NCBI GenBank assembly: GCA_964588525.1
Contig: CAZPQC010000034.1
Coordinates: 1 to 31,007 of the forward strand
Direction: 5' to 3'
Origin: JAFGQJ01 sp964588525
GTDB lineage: Bacteria; Spirochaetota; Spirochaetia; SZUA-6; DRHE01
DNA: 31,007 nucleotides
The stretch's first letter is position 1. Each line of letters starts with the position of its first letter. Both the position numbers and the translations under genes were made by a program. Under the pieces are notes generated by a model. The model was given only the letters and a program-made list of their open reading frames with translations, was not told the DNA's origin and ran no database searches. This document shows, in pieces, positions 14,342 to 20,721 of this stretch.

Positions 14342-14367
14342 ACCTCCCGCCTTCCGGTGAAGGAGGT
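14342..14367 (+). promoter_or_regulatory. Hairpins that mask the serpin ribosome-binding site
   Basis: ACCTCC (14342-14347) can pair fully with the Shine-Dalgarno sequence GGAGGT (14362-14367). Alternatively CCTTC (14350-14354) pairs with GAAGG (14359-14363) around the tetraloop CGGT. Either fold hides all or part of the site in front of ATG 14374 and could limit serpin translation. Confidence 0.4.
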
Positions 14368-14373
14368 CCGAAG

Positions 14374-15588
14374 ATGAGACATAGCTTTGCCCGTGCCTTG
14401 GTGGTGATCGCGCTGGCGGCAATCGTTCACGTTCCGCCGGGTATTGCCCAGGATCGGTCACCTCAGGAATCGGTTGCACAAAGCGCGACTGAGTTCGCCG
14501 TCGATCTGTACCGGCAGATGGGGGAGGAGGGAAAGAACCTGTTCTTCTCCCCGTACAGCATCTACACGGTTCTGGCCCTGATGTACGGCGGTGCGGCCGG
14601 TGAGACGGCCGAGCAGCTGGCCGAGCGTTATCTCGCCGAAATCTACCAGGTGGACTACAGAACCGAAGCCGAGGCTGTGCGCAAACAGATCAACGCCTGG
14701 GCGGAGGAGAAGACGAACGGAAGAATCGAGGAAATCGTGAACTGGGAGCTGGACATGGAAACGCACCTGCTTCTGGCCCACGCGATCTTCTTCAAAGGCG
14801 ACTGGATCCGGCAGTTCGACGAAGCCAAGACCCGGAGCATGCCCTTTCACCGTTTGGACGATGACACGATCGAAGTACCCATGATGTTCCAGCTGGGCCG
14901 CTTCCGCTTCGGCTGGACCGACTCTGCCCAGATCCTGCAGCTGCCCTACCAAGGGGGCGACCTGTCCATGACCATCGTGCTGCCGGAGGATCCACAGGGC
15001 CTTCCCTCCCTTGAAGAACGGATGACCTCAGCGAATATCGCATCCTGGCAGGAAGAATTGTCCAAACAGGATGTCTACGTGTACCTGCCCCGATTCAAGA
15101 TGACCTCGGAATTCGATTTGATAAAAGACGGAAGCCTCCGGCACCTGGGGATCGTTCGCGCGCTGGATCCATCCAAGGCGGAGTTCCCGGGAATCGGACC
15201 CTATGCCAATTGGTTGTCGATCCAGATTTTCGTACACAAGGCCTTCGTGGAGGTCAACAAACAGGGCACCGAGGCGGCTGCGGTGACCGTGGGCGGCTGT
15301 TTTCCCGCCGGCACTCCGGTGCCCACGCCGAAGGGGCTCGTGCCGATCGAAGCGATCGAGGCGACCTGGAACCACCCCTTTCTCGTGGCGCGGGGTGCGG
15401 ATCTGGAGGCCCGACGCGTACCCATGGACCTGCCCCCCGGCGAAGCGGTGGCAACGGTCCACGGCCGCCGGGTGGAGGCGCGCGACATCCGGGAGGGCGA
15501 TGTGCTGATGGTCAGGGGCGGAGGCAGCTCCACGGTCATCGGCGGCATCCTGTTCATGGGACGGGTGACCGATCCGGGCGGGGAGTAG
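14374..15588 (+). CDS. Secreted serpin with a Hint (intein-like) domain inserted in the reactive-centre loop
   Basis: This 404-residue protein has a signal peptide (MRHSFARALVVIALAAIVH, cleavage likely after the GIAQ region). A serpin fold follows: NLFFSPYSIYTVLALMYGGA near residue 55, AIFFKGDW near 135, LPYQGGDLSMTIVLPE, and VYLPRFKM. The inhibitory hinge is VEVNKQGTEAAAVT. Straight after it, Cys309 opens CFPAGTPVPTPKGLVPIEAI, a Hint block A. A TWNHPFLV segment (block B, His334) and the Hint-like GRRVEARDIREGDVLM come next. The chain then returns to serpin strand 5B with GGILFMGRVTDP near residue 390. Only about 25 residues separate the Cys from NHPF, far fewer than in full Hint domains, and no block F or terminal Asn is seen. 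Splicing is therefore doubtful; the insert may be a shortened or decaying Hint. ATG 14374 has GGAGG and begins the signal peptide. Confidence 0.85.
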   Translation: MRHSFARALVVIALAAIVHVPPGIAQDRSPQESVAQSATEFAVDLYRQMGEEGKNLFFSPYSIYTVLALMYGGAAGETAEQLAERYLAEIYQVDYRTEAEAVRKQINAWAEEKTNGRIEEIVNWELDMETHLLLAHAIFFKGDWIRQFDEAKTRSMPFHRLDDDTIEVPMMFQLGRFRFGWTDSAQILQLPYQGGDLSMTIVLPEDPQGLPSLEERMTSANIASWQEELSKQDVYVYLPRFKMTSEFDLIKDGSLRHLGIVRALDPSKAEFPGIGPYANWLSIQIFVHKAFVEVNKQGTEAAAVTVGGCFPAGTPVPTPKGLVPIEAIEATWNHPFLVARGADLEARRVPMDLPPGEAVATVHGRRVEARDIREGDVLMVRGGGSSTVIGGILFMGRVTDPGGE

Positions 15589-15637
15589 CAGCTCGCGAGT
15601 GAGTCGGGTACCGGGCAGCTCGCCAACGATCCCTCGC

Positions 15638-15666
15638 TTATCAACGAAAGGTTCTTCAGCTATACT
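15638..15666 (+). promoter_or_regulatory. Possible promoter of the DegT-family gene
   Basis: TTATCA (15638-15643) and TATACT (15661-15666) are 17 bases apart, four and five of six consensus matches. It would give a leader of about 205 bases containing a short reading frame and two competing hairpins. Confidence 0.35.
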
Positions 15667-15737
15667 TGGAGCTACGACCTGGAGTCACGATCGTTCCAGG
15701 CGGCTTGTCTAGGGATACCTGATCACCGAGAAGAACG

Positions 15738-15812
15738 ATGAACGACGGATCCAAGAGGAAATTCAGCATTCTGGTCGTAGGTTTTGATTCGTATTCCCGC
15801 TACAAGCGATGA
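15738..15812 (+). CDS. 24-codon reading frame in the aminotransferase leader
   Basis: An ATG at 15738, which shares bases with a TGA of the upstream frame, opens a frame reading MNDGSKRKFS then ILVVGFDSYSRYKR, ending in TGA at 15810-15812. It has no good ribosome-binding site. It could be a leader peptide ahead of the hairpins at 15818-15858, or the first residues of a lost gene, since ILVVGFDSY looks like the first strand of a Rossmann-type protein. Confidence 0.25.
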   Translation: MNDGSKRKFSILVVGFDSYSRYKR

Positions 15813-15817
15813 ATCGC

Positions 15818-15858
15818 GTACGGTCCGACTTGCCGTACACTACACATTCGTGTTACGG
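15818..15858 (+). promoter_or_regulatory. Mutually exclusive hairpins upstream of the DegT-family gene
   Basis: CCGTAC at 15833-15838 can pair with GTACGG at 15818-15823 (nine-base loop). Or, as CCGTACAC (15833-15840), it can pair with GTGTTACGG (15850-15858) with one bulged T. The two folds exclude each other. The second ends about nine bases before the GAGGAGG ribosome-binding site. Neither is followed by a T-run, so translational control is more likely than termination. Confidence 0.4.
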
Positions 15859-15879
15859 AATATCTGAGGAGGCGTTTGC

Positions 15880-17100
15880 ATGAGAGGTGCACCCGCGGAG
15901 AAAAAAGGGAAAGCGAAGTTTCCCGATTGGCCGATCTGGAGCAGAGACGACCTAGACTGTGTCGAGGGGGTCATTCGATCGGGAAATTGGTGGGCCGGTG
16001 CGCCTTCAGCGCATGCCGGCAAAAATGTCTGGGCGTTCCAGAAGGAATTCGCCTCGTTCCAGGAGTCCAAGCACTGCCTAGCCGTCTGTAACGGTACGGT
16101 TGCGATCGAGGTCGCCCTGATGGGCTTGGGCATTGGCCTGGGGGACGAGGTGATCGTATCGGACTACACTTTCGTGGCTTCGGCGAGCGCCGTGATTGCC
16201 ACGAATGCGGTTCCTATCTTTTGTGATATCGATCCCGAGACATTCGTAATGGATGTTGATAAACTTGAAAATCTCATAAGCGAGCGTACCAGGGCGATAG
16301 TTGCAGTTCATCTCGGCGGCAATCCGGTTGATATGGAGAGACTGTGCAGCATCGCCGCTAAACATGATCTCAGCATTGTCGAAGATTGCGCGCACGCGCA
16401 TGGATCCAGATTCAAAGGCAGGAGGGTCGGGAATTGGGGGGATGCGGGCACTTTCAGCTTCCAGGCCTCAAAGATCATGACGGCCGGTGAAGGCGGTGCG
16501 ATCGTATGCAACGATGATGAGCTGGCGAAGCGAATCTACAGTCTATCGGATTGCGGTCGTCATATCGGTGATTATTTCTACGAACATTACGAGTACGGCA
16601 GCAACTACAGGATGTCGGAGCTCCAGGCCGCGGTTCTTCGAATACAGTTGAAACGATTCCCCGAACAACACCGGATTCGTAACGAGAATGCCCGGTACCT
16701 CACGCGTAAGTTGAACAACATCCGAGGTATTCAGGTGATGAAACCCACGGCTGGAACGGAAGAGCTCGGTTACTATGTCTATCCATTCGTCTTCGATCCT
16801 GACGAGTTCTCCGGCATTACAAAGGAGGAGTTTTCGCGCAGGTTGAAATCAGCCGGAATACCTACCGTTGATTGCTATCCGCCACTGCACCGACTGATCT
16901 GCTTCCGGGAACAGAGTCTGCGAAAAGGGATCGACTATTCCCGCGCAAATTGGGGACGGCAGGCATCCGGTGATTCTTCGTTCCCCGTGGTAGTGGATGT
17001 TTACACGCGATCGATACAACTTCCGCAAGAAGTGCTGCTGGGAGAAACACGACACCTCGATCACATCGCGTCGGTGATCCAAGAAATACAGTCGGAGTAA
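15880..17100 (+). CDS. DegT/DnrJ/EryC1-family PLP aminotransferase
   Basis: This is a 406-residue sugar-aminotransferase-fold protein. N-terminal PDWPIWSRDDLDCVEGVIRS is followed by VCNGTVAIEVALMGLGIGLG (cofactor phosphate loop), then VEDCAHAHGS (Asp for the PLP ring) and the internal lysine in FSFQASKIMTAGEGGA. YRMSELQAAV follows. Members transaminate keto-sugars for lipopolysaccharide and antibiotics, act in AHBA synthesis, or run in sugar-oxidising pathways; a stand-alone gene gives no substrate. The ATG has GAGGAGG seven bases upstream. The gene is richer in AT than its neighbours and has no partner biosynthetic genes, so it may have been acquired separately. Confidence 0.88.
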   Translation: MRGAPAEKKGKAKFPDWPIWSRDDLDCVEGVIRSGNWWAGAPSAHAGKNVWAFQKEFASFQESKHCLAVCNGTVAIEVALMGLGIGLGDEVIVSDYTFVASASAVIATNAVPIFCDIDPETFVMDVDKLENLISERTRAIVAVHLGGNPVDMERLCSIAAKHDLSIVEDCAHAHGSRFKGRRVGNWGDAGTFSFQASKIMTAGEGGAIVCNDDELAKRIYSLSDCGRHIGDYFYEHYEYGSNYRMSELQAAVLRIQLKRFPEQHRIRNENARYLTRKLNNIRGIQVMKPTAGTEELGYYVYPFVFDPDEFSGITKEEFSRRLKSAGIPTVDCYPPLHRLICFREQSLRKGIDYSRANWGRQASGDSSFPVVVDVYTRSIQLPQEVLLGETRHLDHIASVIQEIQSE

Positions 17101-17192
17101 TAGCCCGATTCCACCCGTCTCGATCCCGCTGCAAGCCGCGAACCTGCGCCGTTTTCTGATCGGCTCCGATTATTATTCTTCGGAACATCCGG

Positions 17193-18161
17193 CTAAGGAA
17201 TAAGCAGCACCTTGCCCGTTGTTTTACGCGCCTCCAGTCGGCGATGGGCTTCGGCGGCCTCGGCCAGAGGCAACTTCTCCCCGATGTGCAGGACCAGCTC
17301 ACCCTTGGCGATCCAGCCCAACACATCTGAGGCTCTTCGCTCCAGGCTGACCCGATCCGCGATGTAGTGAAACAGGGAGGGCCGGGTCAGGTAGAGGGAT
17401 CCCTTGGCCCCGAGGATGGCCGGTTCGATCGGCTGGATCTTGCCGCTGGACTGGCCGAAGCTAATCAGAGTTCCCCGCCGGCTGAGACAGTCCAGGCTCT
17501 TGAGGAAGGTGGTCTGGCCGACCGAGTCGTAGACGGCATGGACGCCGGCGCCCCCGGTCATTCGTTTGACCTCCTCCACGAAATCCGTTTGGGTGTAGAG
17601 AATCACCTGGTCGGCCCCGGCCTTGCGGGCCAGCTCGGCCTTCTGCTCCGTGGATACCGTGGCCAGGACGCGGGCTCCCCTGCGCTTGGCCACCTGCACG
17701 AGCAGCTGTCCCACCCCTCCGGCCGCGGCGTGGACCAGCACGGTATCCCCTTTCTTGATCGGATAGGTTTCTAGGGCCAGGTAGTGGGCAGTCATGCCCT
17801 GGAGCATAGCCGCCGCGGCCTCGGGGAAACCGATCGCCTCCGGTACCTTGACCAGCTTGTCGGACGGCACGGCCACGTATTCGGCATAGGTGCCGGGGCC
17901 TGCGGCCCAGGCCACCCGATCACCGACCGCAAGGGTGCCGGCCCCCGAACCGACCTCGCTCACGGTCCCGGAACCCTCCACACCCAGGACGTAGGGCAGC
18001 TGCACGGGGTACAATCCATTACGCTGATAGACGTCGATGAAGTTGACACCGGCGGCCTCGACCTTGACGACCACCTGTCCGGCGGCGGCTTCCGGAACGG
18101 GCAGCTCGGCCAGGGCCATGGCCTCGGGTCCGCCGTTTTTCTGTATCTGTATCGCTTTCAT
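17193..18161 (-). CDS. NADPH:quinone oxidoreductase (zeta-crystallin-like MDR protein)
   Basis: This is a 322-residue zinc-independent medium-chain reductase. It shows VEAAGVNFIDVYQRNGLYP near residue 35, LGVEGSGTVSEVGSG near 60, and PEAAAAMLQGMTAHYL near 112. The NADPH-binding loop is VHAAAGGVGQLLVQVAK near residue 143. None of the structural-zinc cysteines of alcohol dehydrogenases are present. It reduces quinones or other electrophiles by one or two electrons in the cytoplasm. It converges with the DegT gene. A separate promoter with a palindrome over its -10 box ends next to the start codon, which has no Shine-Dalgarno sequence. Confidence 0.9.
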   Translation of the reverse strand: MKAIQIQKNGGPEAMALAELPVPEAAAGQVVVKVEAAGVNFIDVYQRNGLYPVQLPYVLGVEGSGTVSEVGSGAGTLAVGDRVAWAAGPGTYAEYVAVPSDKLVKVPEAIGFPEAAAAMLQGMTAHYLALETYPIKKGDTVLVHAAAGGVGQLLVQVAKRRGARVLATVSTEQKAELARKAGADQVILYTQTDFVEEVKRMTGGAGVHAVYDSVGQTTFLKSLDCLSRRGTLISFGQSSGKIQPIEPAILGAKGSLYLTRPSLFHYIADRVSLERRASDVLGWIAKGELVLHIGEKLPLAEAAEAHRRLEARKTTGKVLLIP

Positions 18162-18178
18162 GGGTTACAAAGTAATCC
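18162..18178. promoter_or_regulatory. Palindrome over the quinone oxidoreductase -10 and start
   Basis: Read on the minus strand it is GGATTAC-TTT-GTAACCC, seven-base arms with one mismatch, directly abutting the ATG at 18161. A protein bound here would block the promoter and the start codon together. Confidence 0.45.
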
Positions 18179-18197
18179 GATCTCGGCTCCTGGGCAA
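18169..18197 (-). promoter_or_regulatory. Candidate leaderless promoter of the quinone oxidoreductase gene
   Basis: On the minus strand TTGCCC (18197-18192) and TACTTT (18174-18169) are 17 bases apart. The -10 box is weak (three of six). Seven bases then lead to the ATG, so transcription would start at or beside it. Confidence 0.3.
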
Positions 18198-18268
18198 GCG
18201 CGAGGTGTACGAACCGACGGGGACAGGGAATAAATCAGCACTTGTGAATGACAAACAGGCCGCAGGCG

Positions 18269-19036
18269 CTACTCCAGGCGTACCGGGATGCCCCGGTCCC
18301 TGAGGTAGCTCTTGATCTGTCCGACCGAGTAGGTGCCGAAGTGAACCATGGAGGCCACCAGGGCCGCGTCCGCCCTCCCCTGCTCGAACACCTCCTGCAG
18401 GTGCCGGGGGTGGCCGGCTCCTCCGGAGGCCACCACTGGGATGGACATATTTTCCGAGATCAGGCGGGTCAGGGTCAGCTCATAGCCGTCCAGGCTGCCG
18501 TCGGCATCGATGGAATTGAGCACGATTTCGCCGGCTCCCAACCGCTGCGCCTCCTTAGCCCAGGAGAGCGCATCCAGTTCCGTGGCCAACCGACCTCCGT
18601 CTATGAACACCCGGTAGCCGCTGGGCATCTGCGGATCCCGGGCGGCGTCCAGTCCCAGCACCACGCACTGGCTGCCGAACCGCTCGGCCCCGTCGGCGAT
18701 GAGCCGGGGATTGCGAACCGCCTGGGAGTTCACGCTTACCTTCTCGGCTCCGGCAAGCAGCACCTCCCGCATCTGCCCGACCGAGGAGATACCGCCGCCC
18801 ACTGCGAAGGGCACGAAGATCACACGGGCCACCCGCTCGACCACATCGATGAAGATCCGGCGGCGCTCGGCGGAAGCGGTGATATCGTAGAAGACCAGCT
18901 CGTCTACCCCCTGCTGGTAGTAGCTGCGGGCCATCTCCACCGGGTCGCCGATATCCCGGTTGTCCCGGAAGCGCACCCCCTTGGTTGTCTGCCCGTCCCG
19001 GACATCGAGGCAGACGATGATTCGCTTGGCCAGCAT
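18269..19036 (-). CDS. hisF: Imidazole glycerol phosphate synthase, cyclase subunit
   Basis: This is a 255-residue TIM barrel. KRIIVCLDVRDGQTTKGVRF holds the first catalytic Asp, FYDITAS follows, then FAVGGGISSV (phosphate loop) and EKVSVNSQAV. The second catalytic Asp is in LNSIDADGSLDGYELTLT, and VVASGGAGHPRHL is the last phosphate-binding loop. With HisH it makes imidazole glycerol phosphate and AICAR in histidine synthesis. hisH ends nine bases upstream. The rest of the his pathway is not in the window. Confidence 0.94.
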   Translation of the reverse strand: MLAKRIIVCLDVRDGQTTKGVRFRDNRDIGDPVEMARSYYQQGVDELVFYDITASAERRRIFIDVVERVARVIFVPFAVGGGISSVGQMREVLLAGAEKVSVNSQAVRNPRLIADGAERFGSQCVVLGLDAARDPQMPSGYRVFIDGGRLATELDALSWAKEAQRLGAGEIVLNSIDADGSLDGYELTLTRLISENMSIPVVASGGAGHPRHLQEVFEQGRADAALVASMVHFGTYSVGQIKSYLRDRGIPVRLE

Positions 19037-19045
19037 GCTACGCTC

Positions 19046-19663
19046 TCACGGTTTCCAGCCCAGGAAGTTGGCCAGCAGCCGCAGGCCGTTTTCGGCGGAT
19101 TTCTCCGGATGGAACTGACAGGCCGCCAGGTTGTCCCTGGCTACTGCGGCGGCGAAACGCGGCCCGTACTCGCACTCCCCGATCACCACCTCCGCTTTCG
19201 CCGGCTGCGGGTAGTAGGAATGAACGAAGTAGAAGAAAGCGCCGTCGGCGATTCCGTCAAACAGGGGATGAGGGCGCCTTCGAAAAACCCGGTTCCAGCC
19301 CATGTGGGGTACCTTTCGCCCGGGCTCGGGGGTGAAACGCTCGACGGTTCCGGCCAGGAAACCGAGGCAGCGGGTGCTGCGCTCCGCGGATCGATCGAAG
19401 ATGATCTGGCAGCCCAGACAGATCCCCAGCAGGGGTCGTCCCGCCCGCCGGAACTCATCAATGGCCCGATCCAGTCCGGTTGCGGAGAGCTGCTCCATGG
19501 CGGCCCGGGCCTCCCCTACTCCCGGCACGATCAGCCGCTGCGCCGCAGCTACCTCCTCCGGGCTGCTCGAGACCCTGTAACGCACTTCCAGATGCTGGAG
19601 GGCCGTTTCCACGCTGCGCAGATTCCCCGCGCTGTAATCGACCACGACCAGATCCGCGCTCAC
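19046..19663 (-). CDS. hisH: Imidazole glycerol phosphate synthase, glutamine amidotransferase subunit
   Basis: This 205-residue class-I glutaminase starts VSADLVVVDYSAGNLRSVET. The nucleophile is the Cys in LLGICLGCQ, and the catalytic His and Glu are in QFHPEKSAENG. It supplies ammonia to HisF. I chose GTG at 19663, which overlaps the TGA stop of the upstream lipoprotein gene as GTGA; the family N-terminus begins there, and a longer frame to 19819 is only a shadow of the upstream gene. Usual HisH length is about 200 residues, so the protein is complete. Confidence 0.93.
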   Translation of the reverse strand: MSADLVVVDYSAGNLRSVETALQHLEVRYRVSSSPEEVAAAQRLIVPGVGEARAAMEQLSATGLDRAIDEFRRAGRPLLGICLGCQIIFDRSAERSTRCLGFLAGTVERFTPEPGRKVPHMGWNRVFRRRPHPLFDGIADGAFFYFVHSYYPQPAKAEVVIGECEYGPRFAAAVARDNLAACQFHPEKSAENGLRLLANFLGWKP

Positions 19664-20721
19664 GGCAGCCCGCCGCTGGCGAGGTTCTCGGGGAGCAGGC
19701 TTTTGATAAAGGCGGCGATCTCCCCGGAAGAAAGAAAAAGCGATTCGATTCGGACGGATTCTGATTCGGCGCGGATTGTCACGGCTTTCAGCTTTTCCAC
19801 GGGATTTTCCACCTGGCACTTGCGCAGCCAGAGGGTCAGCATCAACCGCAGCAGCCGCTCCACGGAGCGGGGATTTTCCAGCCGGGCAAGCAGAAACACG
19901 ACCTCCACCTCATACCCCTCTCGTTGCTCTTGTGCAACCGAAGGGTCGGAGGCGTACCACCGGGCGCTGATCCAGCCCTGGCGGATGGGAAGGTTCTGTA
20001 AAAGGGCTCCGGGATCCTGGGAGGTGGACACAGACCGGCGTGAAGCGGCCAGGGCTACCGGATCGGGAATGTAGAAGAAGATATCCGCGCTTTCCGGCGC
20101 TCCCCGAGCTTGAACCGGGAGCGGCTGCGGTCGGGGGGAATGCAGGCGTCGCAGCAGGTCTTCGGCACCCGCGGGATCGCCACCGGATACCAACAGAATC
20201 CCCCGCTCGGGCACGGCGATCTGAAGCTCCTCCTTCCGCCAGTAGGTTCGGTACGACCAGTGGGAGCTTGTGGAATCCCGGCCGGGCAGTAGCTCCAGCA
20301 TGACCCGCTCCCAGGACGGGTCACGATTGAGCTGACGAACCACGGGACCGGGAGAGAACTTGCCCAGAGCGATCAGGGAGAACTCGGGCGCCTGCTCCGG
20401 CGACTCGCCCGGAGAGAGGCGGATGCGGGCGTGAACGCGGTCCAGATTGCCGATTATCCGCTCCAGCTGTTCTGTTTCACTGCCGGTGGTTTCGGCCAGG
20501 ACCTTCAGCACGTTCCAGGATGAAGCCACATCCACCGACGCGTATAATGAATCCGGAGTCAGGGGGGGCAGAACACCGAGCCAGCCGGCTGCCGGTTGCG
20601 GAGGGGGAACGGTCGCGCAGGACAGCAGGAGCAATGAGCACAGCGAGAGGGCGGGGAGGAGCCGCAGCGCCTGAGAGCGGACTAGCCGGGATCGGCTGCT
20701 TTTTTCACGGAAACGAAGCAT
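19660..20721 (-). CDS. Putative lipoprotein of unknown function
   Basis: This 353-residue protein has a basic n-region, a hydrophobic stretch and a lipobox (LLPALSLCSLLLLSC), with Cys followed by ATVPPPQP. It is probably lipidated and anchored in a membrane. The rest has no motif I recognise; it alternates predicted strands and helices and includes ADIFFYIPDPVALAAS and VERLLRLMLTLWL. The ATG at 20721 lies inside the 3' end of ileS (40-base overlap), with AGGAG only two bases before it. It sits between ileS and hisH and overlaps hisH by four bases, so it is co-transcribed with both. Confidence 0.7.
   Translation of the reverse strand: MLRFREKSSRSRLVRSQALRLLPALSLCSLLLLSCATVPPPQPAAGWLGVLPPLTPDSLYASVDVASSWNVLKVLAETTGSETEQLERIIGNLDRVHARIRLSPGESPEQAPEFSLIALGKFSPGPVVRQLNRDPSWERVMLELLPGRDSTSSHWSYRTYWRKEELQIAVPERGILLVSGGDPAGAEDLLRRLHSPRPQPLPVQARGAPESADIFFYIPDPVALAASRRSVSTSQDPGALLQNLPIRQGWISARWYASDPSVAQEQREGYEVEVVFLLARLENPRSVERLLRLMLTLWLRKCQVENPVEKLKAVTIRAESESVRIESLFLSSGEIAAFIKSLLPENLASGGLP

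Larger units (their letters stand above)
15589..15812 (+). pseudogene. Probable decayed coding remnant after the serpin
   Basis: The serpin frame stays open for 50 codons after its TAG and includes ERFFSYTWSYDLESRSF, whose WSYDLESRSF looks like the strand that follows block A in Hint domains (the part missing from the serpin). From about 15712 another frame gives GYLITEKNDERRIQEEIQHS, also protein-like. Coding-like sequence in two frames with a switch near 15708 suggests a gene broken by a frameshift. I recognise no family with confidence. The alternative is ordinary leader sequence for the aminotransferase gene. Confidence 0.3.

Noticed and set aside
14374..15588. Active protein splicing of the serpin by its Hint insert
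   Set aside because: Block F, the terminal Asn and most of the region between blocks A and B are missing, so a complete splicing reaction is not expected. Only N-terminal cysteine chemistry remains conceivable.
17101..17192. Bidirectional terminator between the DegT and quinone oxidoreductase genes
   Set aside because: Only a five-base stem (TCCGA/TCGGA) is visible, with no proper T-run on either side.
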